In this document: positions 36,501 through 43,781 of the stretch, piece after piece
Layout: the number at the start of each line of letters is the position of its first letter
Position numbering within the stretch: position 1 is the first letter of the stretch
Source of the DNA: Salinibacter pepae
Lineage (GTDB): Bacteria > Bacteroidota > Rhodothermia > Rhodothermales > Salinibacteraceae
Length of the DNA stretch: 64,000 nucleotides
Direction: 5' to 3'
NCBI RefSeq assembly: GCF_947077775.1
Contig: NZ_CAMTTE010000001.1
Coordinates: 868,001 to 932,000 of the forward strand
Notes under the pieces: generated by a model
The model's database searches: none
What the model saw: the letters and a program-made list of their open reading frames with translations, nothing else
What the model was told of the DNA's origin: nothing
Position numbers and translations under genes: made by a program

Positions 36501-36582
36501 GGTCGCCCAAGAACATCTGCGCGGCGCCCCGCTCGGAGGCCTCGGTCTCTTGGTAGCGCTCAATGAAGGCGTCGACGGTCAT
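33529..36582 (-). CDS. MmeI-like type IIL restriction-modification enzyme
   Basis: A 1017-residue single-chain enzyme combining DNA cleavage and adenine methylation. The N-terminal nuclease has Asp69, Glu79 and Lys81 in D-x9-E-x-K, the same arrangement as MmeI (70, 80, 82). A helical spacer follows. The gamma-class N6-adenine methyltransferase has the SAM motif DPACGSGNF near residue 410 and the catalytic NPPF near 579. The target-recognition and C-terminal regions (roughly 690-1010) complete the family layout. Enzymes of this type methylate one strand for protection and cut at a distance. The recognition part (about 33,850-34,480) is visibly AT-richer, suggesting exchange by recombination. 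No separate methylase or specificity gene is nearby, as expected for type IIL. Confidence 0.88.
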   Translation of the reverse strand: MTVDAFIERYQETEASERGAAQMFLGDLCAVLDVPRPDPPRAETRKNQYVFERRVDYPDQADRERGFIDLYKRGCFVLEAKQGSDAPSETEGERLGVEEPTRRYGTARRDRREWERAMQRAKNQAYRYARGLPDEEGWPPFLVAVDVGYCIDLYADFARQGKNYVPFPDANAHRIFLEDLRDEAVRERLRAVFADPLSLDPTRRSTAVTRQLAEHLAQVAASLEEDHDPDRVAGFLMRCLFTMFAEDVELLPPRSFTELLERCRGTLDAVPKILDSLWATMDAGGFDAALMEDVRAFNGSLFEDHDALPVSEAQLELLIKAAEADWSDVEPAIFGTLLERALDPRERHKLGAHFTPRAYVERLVVPTVIEPLREEWDAAQAAATKREADGDDEAAREEIVAFHRRLCDVRVLDPACGSGNFLYVTLEHLKRLEAEVLSVLEDYGGQQALDMEGGYRVSPEQLMGLEVNPRAAQIADVVLWIGYLQWHFRTHGDADRLDPPLLDDIDNIQTRDAVLAYDSKEPRTDEDGDPVTMWDRRTYTEDPTTGEMVPDESAQVPVYDYENPEPAAWPEADFIIGNPPFIGNKRMRDALGSGYTEAVRDAYLYKVPKSVDFVMYWWYKAAKAVRGKLDGWGEAAERFGLISTNSIRQDFNRRVLEKQMKGSPPVSLAFAIPDHPWVASADGSDVRIAMTAGAVTDQPGTLQTVTREEQSKGIHWEVELAERTGNILADLTVGANVTGTDDLLSNEDLSYRGVSIVGRGFVVSREKAEELGLDRKDGLQKHIREYRHGRDLTQFPRGKMVIDLFGLEVDEVRERFPKVYQHILDHVKPERDQKDRERFRERWWEFGWPRPDMRKALQELSRYIATPYVSKHHFFQFLEHSMLPDDALVVIASDDAFHLGVLSSRIHETWALRAGGNLGVGNDPQYNNTQCFDPFPFPAATESQKATIRDLGAQLDAHRKERLDAHDDLTMTALYNVLKKERRGEDLDADERTIHKQGLVGVLREPHDRPPGLTPRV

Positions 36583-36829
36583 GCGGACGGGCGGTGGGCG
36601 GCGAAGGCGTACAGGCGTTTGTGAATGTACAAATCGACGGCGAGAGTCGAAACGGCCCGGTGGGGCTGAGGCCCTGGGCGGACGACCGGAGGCTCCCCTC
36701 CGTCGCTACGGCCTCCCTCGGAGGTAAAAAGGGGGTTATGCCTTTTCGTGCATCCTCCGGTCCCGGACCGTCGGGCGGGCGGTCCGCGTGGTTGTTTGTC
36801 CACGATCTGTCAACCGCTTCCTTCACGCC

Positions 36830-37450
36830 ATGCGTTCTCTCTTGCGCGCCGCCGTCCCACTGCTGGTGTTCGTCGGCGGTCTTCTCGGGCTCGGCAGCAT
36901 GTCGGCCCACGCCCAGCAGGTCGCCGCGACGGTCGACTCGACCGCGAGCGTCGTCCACTACACCGGCACGGCCCCCCTCCACGACTGGCGGGGCACCAGC
37001 CGGAGCGTCCAGGGGGAGTTCATCCTGCGGCCCAATCGGCCCGACAGCAGCCGCGCCGTTGTCCGCATTCCGGTGGCCACCTTCGACAGCGGCAACAGCA
37101 CGCGGGACAGCGGCATGCGCGACGTGACCGAGGCGGACGCGTACCCGTTCGTCACCTTTCGGGGCACGGACTTCTCGCCCCTGACGTGGGGCCGCGGCGC
37201 CTCGGGCTACCGGGGCGGATGGGCCGTCTCGGGGGAGCTGACCTTCCACGGCCGCACCCATCCGCTGCGCGACACGGTGTCGGTGGAAGTGGACGGCGAC
37301 ACGGTGCGGGCACGGGCCGAGTTTGACGTGTCCCTGACCCGGTTCGACGTCGAGCGCCCCGGCTTCATGGGCTTTACCGTCGGCGACACAATTCGCATCG
37401 ACGCCCAACTCGCCGGCCCCATCGCGCCGGACACGCTCGCCTCGCGGTAA
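36830..37450 (+). CDS. YceI family periplasmic lipid-binding-like protein
   Basis: A 206-residue exported protein. The signal peptide of about 28 residues ends at SAHAQ. The mature part is a YceI-type extended lipocalin barrel: VDSTASVVHYTGTAPLHDWRGTSRSVQG, then RDSGMRDVTEADAYPFVTFRGT and GELTFHGRTHPLRDTVSVEV. YceI proteins bind polyisoprenoid or amphiphilic ligands in the periplasm. A carotenoid or quinone ligand is conceivable, since crtI lies elsewhere in the window, but that is speculation. The start at MRSLLRAA opens the signal directly. It is transcribed alone. Confidence 0.9.
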   Translation: MRSLLRAAVPLLVFVGGLLGLGSMSAHAQQVAATVDSTASVVHYTGTAPLHDWRGTSRSVQGEFILRPNRPDSSRAVVRIPVATFDSGNSTRDSGMRDVTEADAYPFVTFRGTDFSPLTWGRGASGYRGGWAVSGELTFHGRTHPLRDTVSVEVDGDTVRARAEFDVSLTRFDVERPGFMGFTVGDTIRIDAQLAGPIAPDTLASR

Positions 37451-37542
37451 TGCGGATCGGCGAGCGCGGTGCGCCGCAGGCCAACCTCTGAATCAGGCCT
37501 GCATCAGCGATTCGGGCTGGGCCCGGCTCTTGCCCGACGCCA

Positions 37543-38352
37543 CTACGCGCCCTCGGCCTGGGTGCGCACCCGCTCCGCGATGTCGTCGATCTGATCCTGT
37601 GCGCGGGCCAGGAGCATCGGCACGGTGCGGCGGCGCACCTCATCCTTGTGGGCAAGGTAGGTGTCCAGCTCATCCTGGGTAAGGTGCCCCACCACCATGC
37701 CGAGGAGCGTCCGCTTCAGGCGGCCGTCCTCCTTCATGAGATTGCGGAGGCGGTCGCGCTGGTCGACCCGGTCCATCGCCGCGAAGCCGACGCCGTAGCG
37801 CGCCAGCCGCTCGGCCACGAGGCGCAGGATCGTCGGGTTCAACAGCTTCAGGATGGGGCGCAGCGTTTCGTTCTGGAACTGCTCGACGGGGCGCGACTCG
37901 GCGGTGTCGAGGTCGAGCACGGGCCGCACCCGCCGCAGCCGCTCGGCGCGGGTCGTGGTGCTCCAGAGCGAGTCGCTCACCAGCTCCACGCTGTTGCCGG
38001 CGGGGTCGCGGACGTACAGCGACCGCTTCCCGTCGTCCCACTGCGCGGTGTCCTCCACCGCCACGTCGTGCCGATTGAAGTGGCGCCGCCACGCGGCCAG
38101 CTGGTCGGTCGGCACCCCGAACGCGACGTGCACCGGCCCGTCGGCGCCGTGGGCCGGCAAGGTCTCCCGGTCTCGGCTCGCGGCCGGATCAAAGACGTGG
38201 ACCACGCCCGGCCCGCACCGGAAGGTGATGTGGTTGCCCTCCGTGCGAAGCATCACGTCCAGCCCCAGCACGTCGCCGTAAAACTGCTCGGCGGCCGCCA
38301 GGTCGTCGGCGTAGAGGCTCGTTTCGAGGGCGAGGCGGGGCGGGGTCGGCAT
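37543..38352 (-). CDS. VOC/glyoxalase domain fused to a second conserved domain
   Basis: A 269-residue two-domain protein. Residues 1-130 are a vicinal-oxygen-chelate module, ALETSLYADDLAAAEQFYGDVLGLDV, with metal-ligand positions at HITFR, VHVAFGVP and YVRDPAGNSVELV. Residues 140-269 are a separate helical unit containing FQNETLRPILKL and LKRTLLGMVVGHLT. From memory, a similar stand-alone protein exists in Flavobacteriia and is often labelled glyoxalase, perhaps because of fusions such as this. The substrate is unknown. The start at MPTPPRLA begins the VOC fold; an upstream start adds unrelated residues. Confidence 0.82.
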   Translation of the reverse strand: MPTPPRLALETSLYADDLAAAEQFYGDVLGLDVMLRTEGNHITFRCGPGVVHVFDPAASRDRETLPAHGADGPVHVAFGVPTDQLAAWRRHFNRHDVAVEDTAQWDDGKRSLYVRDPAGNSVELVSDSLWSTTTRAERLRRVRPVLDLDTAESRPVEQFQNETLRPILKLLNPTILRLVAERLARYGVGFAAMDRVDQRDRLRNLMKEDGRLKRTLLGMVVGHLTQDELDTYLAHKDEVRRRTVPMLLARAQDQIDDIAERVRTQAEGA

Positions 38353-38438
38353 CGCGTATCGACGGCGTGGGGCTAGGGGTGGGCACGGAGGCGCGGCGCC
38401 CGCATTTTCGGACACTGGCCTTCCAAACGCCCGCCGGC

Positions 38439-38996
38439 CTAGCGCGTTGCCCGCACAATCTCTTCGAGTTGGAGATTGTTGTACGTTACCGTTGCGGGGG
38501 CGAAGAGCTGGGTGCCGTAGGCCGTGCGCCAGTCGCTATGGGTGGCCAGCTCGAGCGTCTGCGGGGGGTGCACCTCGAAGGCCACCGTGTAGGGGTCGTC
38601 GGGCGCGCCGGGCAGGGCGATGTTGCGGGCGTAGTGGAAGTTGTCCGTCTGGTTCACGTGGGGCACCAGCGTCGCCTTCTTCACCTGGCCCGTCTCCTCG
38701 TTCGTGACGGTCGCGAAGAGGCGCAGGTACGGCACGAAGCCGCCCGCGGGCGCCCCCACCTCGTCGCTCGCCGCCTCGGTCCAGCCCGACAGCACCTCCA
38801 GGTGCAGGTCCGAGCGCGACTCCGACAGGTTCTGGGCCGCCGGCTCCACGTCCCCGGCCGGCGCGACCAGGAAGGTCATCTTCACCCCGGGACCGAGCAC
38901 CTCCTCGCCAAAGACCTGTTCCTGGGCCTGGGCGGGGGCGGCCTGCAGCAGCAGGCCCGCGACAACGAGCGACAGCAGGACACGAAGGGACGTCAT
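38439..38996 (-). CDS. Periplasmic iron-transport-associated (Tp34/P19-like) protein
   Basis: A 185-residue exported protein with a signal peptide ending at AQAQ (around residue 24). The mature domain is beta-rich with FVPYLRLFATVTN, a HVNQTDNFHYARNIALPG block and YTVAFEVHPPQ, a layout like the Tp34/P19 family of periplasmic metal-binding proteins that assist iron uptake. The family match is by pattern only and is moderate. No FTR1 permease gene is adjacent, so metal and partner are uncertain. The start at MTSLRVLLS was chosen because it leaves a normal signal peptide. Confidence 0.65.
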   Translation of the reverse strand: MTSLRVLLSLVVAGLLLQAAPAQAQEQVFGEEVLGPGVKMTFLVAPAGDVEPAAQNLSESRSDLHLEVLSGWTEAASDEVGAPAGGFVPYLRLFATVTNEETGQVKKATLVPHVNQTDNFHYARNIALPGAPDDPYTVAFEVHPPQTLELATHSDWRTAYGTQLFAPATVTYNNLQLEEIVRATR

Positions 38997-39178
38997 GGCA
39001 GAACAGACAGGTTGGTGACGTAGGCTCGATGCAGTCGGCGAACCGTCGGTGGCGGCGGCCTCCAATTTAAAACGGTTCTAAATAGTAGAGGAAGGGTACC
39101 TCACAGTCCGCCCTGTATCAAGGGCCGGCGGGCGAAGATCGGTCAAAAGTTGTCCTCCCACATCCGGACCGGACGCGC

Positions 39179-39535
39179 TCAGTCCTCCTGCTGGAATTTG
39201 TCGAGCCGGACGACCTGGGTGTCGGAGACAAACATCACGCCCGAGCTCTTCTCGAAGAGGGGCGTGAGGCCGTCCACGATGGTTTGGATCGCCTCCTCCT
39301 GGCCGACGGCAAAGAACATGACCAGCCCGTCCCGATCGTTGAAGAGCAGGCGGCCTTCGTGGAAGCCGTGCTCGCCGCGGCCGGTCACGTTGTGGTGGAT
39401 CGTGTACCCGCTCACCGTCGACTCGTCGAGGAGGTCTTTCACGAAGGGCTCTTTCTCCCCCCGCACGATGATTTCGATTTTTTTGAGGGGGTGCAGCGTA
39501 TGCTGCGTGTCCGCGTGGTTCGTGTCGTCGCTCAT
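39179..39535 (-). CDS. PII-like signalling protein of the DabBA cluster
   Basis: A 118-residue protein with the ferredoxin-like PII fold: KKIEIIVRGEKEPFVKDLLDESTVSGYTIHHNVTGRG, where the last part corresponds to the T-loop region, and RLLFNDRDGLVMFFAVGQEEAIQTIVDGLTPLF. PII-like proteins beside bicarbonate transporters bind adenine nucleotides, sometimes with bicarbonate, and are thought to tune uptake to energy state. The gene begins 51 bases after the stop of dabA on the same strand and probably shares its transcript. The start at MSDDTNH is the second ATG; the one six codons upstream is also possible. Confidence 0.82.
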   Translation of the reverse strand: MSDDTNHADTQHTLHPLKKIEIIVRGEKEPFVKDLLDESTVSGYTIHHNVTGRGEHGFHEGRLLFNDRDGLVMFFAVGQEEAIQTIVDGLTPLFEKSSGVMFVSDTQVVRLDKFQQED

Positions 39536-39586
39536 GGGACTGTGCGGTCTCAATTCGACTCTGGGTGCGATGTGCGTCTCCCCGCC

Positions 39587-42040
39587 TCAGGACGGCCTCC
39601 CGGCGGACGCCGGCGCCCTCGTTGCCGTCGACGCGTCGGGGGCGGGCCGTGCGTGCCAGCCCCCGCCCGGCTGATAGTGCACGAACGCGTCGTCCTGCTC
39701 CGGATCCATGACCGTGAGGTGCATCCACTCGTGATCGAAGAGGTGGGCCACGGCGGCGTGGCGGTCGAGGATGGCCTCCACCCGGTCCGTGGGCGCCTGG
39801 ATGAGGGCCATGAGGCGGAGCGGCCGGTGGTGGACGTGCTCGTCGTCGGCCTTCAGCGACTGCAGGGGCAGGCCGCTCATCAGGTCGCCCCCGTTGCCCT
39901 GCACCACGCCCAGCTTGCCCACCACGTTCTGGGTTACCTTCGACCCGCTGCCATAGGCGGCGTTGTCGACCGTCGAGAAGTAGTACTGCGTATTGATCCA
40001 CTCCCCTACCACCAGCGGGCCGGTCATGATGTTTTCCAGCGCCGTGCCGTCGTCGTCCGTCGCCCAGTCGTAGGAGTGCAGGAAGCACCGCCCGTCGAGG
40101 TCGAGCCCGCGCGTCAGCGCGCGGGGGCCCACGATGAAGGCGGCGTTGCCGGCCAGGCCCCACTCCGGCCGCGTCTCCGCCCAGTCGGCCGCCCGGCGCT
40201 CCGTCTCCCGCACGGCCGCCGCCGGGCGCCCCTCGTCGACGGACGTGTTCAGGGTGCGGACCCGCTCGGTGGCCGCGTCGGCCTGGGCCGCGTGCAGGTC
40301 GCGCCGCAGGCGATCGAGCGCGTCGGGGGCGACGGGCGGGTCGTCCGCGTCCACGAAAAGAGCAATCTCGTCGGTCGTGGTGTTGTGCTGCCCGGCGAGA
40401 AAGACGGTGTCGTCCGGAATGGCGATCCCGCGCTCCCGCAGGGCCTCCTGCACGGCGTCCTCGTTGCAGATCGCAGCGAGCACGCGGGCGTTGGGCCCGC
40501 CCGGGTTGCCCGCGCACGCCCCACAGTCGAGGCTCGCCTTGTACGGGTTGTTGGGGGTTTGGCTGCCGTGCCCGGTGAACACGACGACCGGCGCGAAGGA
40601 GTCCGTCCAGCCCATCAGGCGGAAGGCGGCCTCGGCGTAGAGCACCTTCGCCTCGTCGGCGAGGCCCACGGGCAGGCCCTCCTCCGCCTCCGCGTCGGCG
40701 GGGGGCGCCCGGTCCACGGTCGGCTCGCAGAAGGACGCCGGGCCCGGCAGCCAATCGTCCAGTGCCTCGTCAAGGCGGGACAGCCCGGACGGGGCGAGCG
40801 TCCGCGCCGCCATGGCCGCCCCGAAGAAGCCGCCACTTCCCTCCACGAAGCCGAACACCGCCGCGACGTTCTTCTTGAGCGTCTTCAGGAGCGTGGTTCC
40901 CGCCTTCTGCAGCCGGGCCCACCAGTCGTAGCGGTCGGCCTGGGCCCGATGCGGCTCGGCGGGCCGCTCCAGAATTCGGTGCTTCGGGTCCACGATCGGC
41001 GGGCAGGACTTCACCCGCGCCTCCGTGCCGTAGGGCTGATGCTGCATGGGCACCCCAAAGAACCCCGCGTAGCCGTGCGTCTCGTAGGGGCCCTGCTGCT
41101 CGATGTGGCGCCGAATGACCTCCGACCGCGTGTCGATGCAGAACACCAGCTGGGCATCCGGGCGGCCCGCGTCCACCGCCGACGGGGGCGTTTGCTGCGT
41201 CTGCCGCAGGTCGTCCAGCAGGCGCGTGCGGTAGCTCTCCTCCCAGGCCCGCAGCCAGATGCGGGGCAGGACGGGCTGGTCGGTGCCGTTCGTCGGCAGC
41301 TCGTCGGTCCGGTCCGGCGCGATGGCCGCCCCCATCCGATCGGCGAGGGTGAGGCGCACCGCCAGGTACTCGGTCAGGGAGATGGGGTGGGCCGCCTGCC
41401 ACGCCGTGTCGGCGCGGCGCGACCGCCACTTGATGAAGCCCGTCCACCCCGGCAGCGCCGTCAGGTGGTGCACGAAGATCGGCTCCCAGCGCGCCTCCGG
41501 GTAGCTTTCCAGGACCGCCTCGAACGCCTCGACCACGGTGCCGGGCAGGTCCGACGGGCGGTCGACGCCGGGGATGTCGCCGTCGTACGGGGCCACCGTC
41601 CGCCAGGCCGCGTAGAAGCCGTCCGCCCGGTTCGGCATGGGCCAGGCGGCCTGCCCCTGGTCCAGGAAGGCCGCGAGCCACTTCGTCAGCACGCGGTCGA
41701 GGGGCTGGTCGGCGGGCACCGCGTCGCGGCCCGCAGCGTCGGCGTCCATCCGGTCCAGCAGGACCTCGGGGCGCTCCGTAATGCCGTGTTCGGCGAGGTG
41801 GCGGGTCAGCACGTCGGCGTCGATCTCGCCGTTCTCCCACGCCTGCCGGAACACCGTCGGGCCCGGGTAGCCCCGCCCCCCAAAGAGCTGGCCGGCCTTC
41901 TGGACCGCCCGGTCGAAGGGCTGGTCCTCGAAGCCCAGGAGCGGATTGGCCGCGTTGAAGGTCTGTAGGGGCCAGAGCGGGCCCACGTATTCGGCGGCGT
42001 TCTCGATGCGGGCCCGCACGACCGATCGGTCAATGGGCAT
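39587..42040 (-). CDS. dabA: DabA, DUF2309 inorganic-carbon transport subunit
   Basis: An 817-residue protein of the DabA family, a carbonic-anhydrase-like subunit that with DabB forms an energy-coupled CO2-to-bicarbonate pump at the inner membrane. The zinc ligands are visible: Cys301 and Asp303 in FCIDTRSE, His491 in TGHGSQT and Cys506 in LDCGACAG. The His-to-Cys distance of 15 equals that of Halothiobacillus DabA. Other hallmarks are PLWPLQTFNAANPLLG at the N-terminus and ETHGYAGFFGVPM. Its start overlaps the dabB stop by 11 bases, which implies translational coupling. In a heterotroph it would supply bicarbonate for anaplerotic or biosynthetic carboxylases. Confidence 0.95.
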   Translation of the reverse strand: MPIDRSVVRARIENAAEYVGPLWPLQTFNAANPLLGFEDQPFDRAVQKAGQLFGGRGYPGPTVFRQAWENGEIDADVLTRHLAEHGITERPEVLLDRMDADAAGRDAVPADQPLDRVLTKWLAAFLDQGQAAWPMPNRADGFYAAWRTVAPYDGDIPGVDRPSDLPGTVVEAFEAVLESYPEARWEPIFVHHLTALPGWTGFIKWRSRRADTAWQAAHPISLTEYLAVRLTLADRMGAAIAPDRTDELPTNGTDQPVLPRIWLRAWEESYRTRLLDDLRQTQQTPPSAVDAGRPDAQLVFCIDTRSEVIRRHIEQQGPYETHGYAGFFGVPMQHQPYGTEARVKSCPPIVDPKHRILERPAEPHRAQADRYDWWARLQKAGTTLLKTLKKNVAAVFGFVEGSGGFFGAAMAARTLAPSGLSRLDEALDDWLPGPASFCEPTVDRAPPADAEAEEGLPVGLADEAKVLYAEAAFRLMGWTDSFAPVVVFTGHGSQTPNNPYKASLDCGACAGNPGGPNARVLAAICNEDAVQEALRERGIAIPDDTVFLAGQHNTTTDEIALFVDADDPPVAPDALDRLRRDLHAAQADAATERVRTLNTSVDEGRPAAAVRETERRAADWAETRPEWGLAGNAAFIVGPRALTRGLDLDGRCFLHSYDWATDDDGTALENIMTGPLVVGEWINTQYYFSTVDNAAYGSGSKVTQNVVGKLGVVQGNGGDLMSGLPLQSLKADDEHVHHRPLRLMALIQAPTDRVEAILDRHAAVAHLFDHEWMHLTVMDPEQDDAFVHYQPGGGWHARPAPDASTATRAPASAGRPS

Positions 42041-43469
42041 TGTACTGGTCGCGGTTGTTGAGAAGCGTGGTCGACAGGGGCTGGGCGGTGTTGCGGAGCG
42101 TCACGTAGAGGCGCGTGCTGGCCCGGTGCCACCCGCGGTCCACGGCGATGTAGGCCCCGACAAAGACGGCCAGAAGCGCGCCGTGCAGCGGCGTGAGCGC
42201 CGTCGGGGCCACGGCGGAGGGCACGTCCGCAAAGAGCGCCCCCACGCCCTTGTAGACGCCGGCGTACAGCACGAGGGCGGGCAGCAGGACGGCCGGGACG
42301 AGCGCGGTGCGCACGGCCGGGGAGAGCGACGTGCGCCGCACGAGCGTGCGGGTGGCGTGCAGAACCGCCAGCACCACAAAGAGCGTGAGGACGGTCCCGC
42401 TGTTGAGGGCGGTCAGCGACTTGCCGGTGAGGACGGCGAACAGGGCGCCCCCGCCAACCGCCGCGGCCGCCGTGACGAGTCCCCCGAGCGCGCCCGCTCC
42501 CGAGGCCTCGGGCCGGTCCGGTGTCGTGTGCTCCACCGCCGACCCGGCCGCGAGGAAGAGGTAGGCCTTGTAGAACCCGTGCAGGATCAGGTGGGCGATG
42601 GCGGCGGGCACAAAGCCCAGCCCGCACTGCAGCACCATAAACCCCATCTGGGCCACCGTGGACGCCCCCAGCTGCCGCTTCACGTCGGTCTGCACGAGCA
42701 TCCAGGCCTGCCCCAGCAGCGCACTGACGCCCCCGGCGAGGACGATGGCCCACATCACGGCGGGGGCCTCGAACACAACGGGCGCAAACCGCGCGAGGAG
42801 CACGCCGCCCGCGTTTACGAGGCCCGCGTGCATGAACCCGGAGACCGGGGTCGGGGCCGTCATTGAGGACAGCAGCCACCGGTGGAACGGCACCAGGGCC
42901 GACTGCACCATCGCGGCGAGGAGCAGCAGGCCGGCGGCCCCCGCCACGACGAGCGTCGGGAGGGCCTCCGTGGCCGCCAGCACGCCGCTGATGGTCCACG
43001 CCCCCGCGCTGCCCCCCAGCAGCCCGAGCGCGCCCGCCAGCAGGGCGCTGCCCCCCAGGAAGTGCTGCCGCGCGTACCGCGACGCCGCCCGCGCCTGCGG
43101 CCAGCCCCGGACGTGCCCGATCAGATCGGCCAGCACCCAGCCCATCGCCGCCCACGCCCCCGCAAACAGCACGAGGTGGTTGGCGGCCGTCAGCACCAGC
43201 ACGATCAGCGTCAGCCCGAAGAGGCGGCCGTAAAACGCGTTCAGGCGCTTCGCTCCCGCCATGTAGCGGCGCGAGAAGCTGTGCACGATGCCGCTCACGA
43301 AGGTCGTCACGAGCGCCATCACACGCGTGAGGCCGTCGGCCCGCAGGAGCCCCTCCCCGGCCCACTCCGGATCGGGGGACCAGACGAGCAGGCCCAGGCT
43401 CAGGGCAAAGAGGCCCCACGTGAGGCGCGTGTACACGAGCGGCAGGCGCGAGGCGGTGGATCGGGACAT
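42030..43469 (-). CDS. dabB: DabB, NuoL-like proton-channel subunit
   Basis: A 479-residue membrane protein of the NuoL/MrpA antiporter-like type with about 13 helices. Landmarks are SGIVHSFSRRYMAG, the Lys/His-bearing helices around MVQSALVPFHRWLLSSMTAPTPVSGFMHAGLVNAGG, and VKRQLGASTVAQMGFM. Next to dabA it is the cation-conducting half of the Dab inorganic-carbon pump. The ATG at 43469 was chosen because the longer reading runs into the terminator region. The gene is preceded by a structured leader with an intrinsic terminator and overlaps dabA by 11 bases. Confidence 0.92.
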   Translation of the reverse strand: MSRSTASRLPLVYTRLTWGLFALSLGLLVWSPDPEWAGEGLLRADGLTRVMALVTTFVSGIVHSFSRRYMAGAKRLNAFYGRLFGLTLIVLVLTAANHLVLFAGAWAAMGWVLADLIGHVRGWPQARAASRYARQHFLGGSALLAGALGLLGGSAGAWTISGVLAATEALPTLVVAGAAGLLLLAAMVQSALVPFHRWLLSSMTAPTPVSGFMHAGLVNAGGVLLARFAPVVFEAPAVMWAIVLAGGVSALLGQAWMLVQTDVKRQLGASTVAQMGFMVLQCGLGFVPAAIAHLILHGFYKAYLFLAAGSAVEHTTPDRPEASGAGALGGLVTAAAAVGGGALFAVLTGKSLTALNSGTVLTLFVVLAVLHATRTLVRRTSLSPAVRTALVPAVLLPALVLYAGVYKGVGALFADVPSAVAPTALTPLHGALLAVFVGAYIAVDRGWHRASTRLYVTLRNTAQPLSTTLLNNRDQYNAH

Positions 43470-43530
43470 CCAGGGTCGACGGTCAATGCAAACAATGTCG
43501 TTCGGAGACTGCTCCGTGCGCCCGGGGCGC

Positions 43531-43554
43531 CCCACAAACAAACCCACAAACAAA
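43531..43554. repeat. Tandem 12-bp repeat in the dabB leader
   Basis: The unit cccacaaacaaa occurs twice in direct succession (43531-43542 and 43543-43554), overlapping the T-tract side of the terminator on the minus strand. It is probably a slippage duplication. A similar TGTTTGTG-rich duplication occurs at the start of the window. Confidence 0.75.
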
Positions 43555-43594
43555 AAAGACCGACACGCAGCGCGACCGGGGCGCTGAATGTCGG
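43552..43594 (-). terminator. Intrinsic terminator 82 bases upstream of dabB
   Basis: On the minus strand a two-part stem, CCGACA/TGTCGG outside and CAGCGC/GCGCTG inside, with small internal bulges and a six- to seven-base loop, is followed by TTTTTT. It lies 187 bases after the DUF2294 stop and 82 bases before the dabB start, so it may end the DUF2294 transcript or control read-through into dabBA. Confidence 0.8.
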
Positions 43595-43781
43595 CCTACA
43601 GTCGTTGCACCCGCTCGGGACGAACGTGTGCGCGGCTTGCATGCCGGAGCAGAATGAAGGAGCTGAGGAGCCGGCTCGCCCCACGGGCGTTTCGTCTCAT
43701 CAGCCGAACGCAAACATAGGACCCGTCTGTGAACGGAGCAAGGAGGCCTCCCCACTCTCACCGAAACTTTACGGGGGGTTC
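43595..43781 (-). other. Structured leader between DUF2294 and dabB
   Basis: 187 bases between the DUF2294 stop and the terminator, with no gene. On the minus strand it contains the self-complementary block GGCGAGCCGGCTCC, a small GCCC-GTG-GGGC hairpin and several other short pairings. Direct continuation into a terminator before dabB fits an attenuator or riboswitch-like leader, but no known class was recognised. Confidence 0.4.

Noticed and set aside
36690-36740. CCTCC-CTC-GGAGG hairpin followed by an A-rich stretch
   Set aside because: No T-tract on the strand that would need it, and the position is not at a gene end. Probably chance in GC-rich DNA.
43680-43720. Hammerhead-ribozyme-like core CTGATGAG-A-CGAAAC in the dabB leader (minus strand)
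   Set aside because: The two conserved boxes are separated by a single base, so stem II is missing, and the cleavage-site U-H after stem III is absent. Chance resemblance is more likely.
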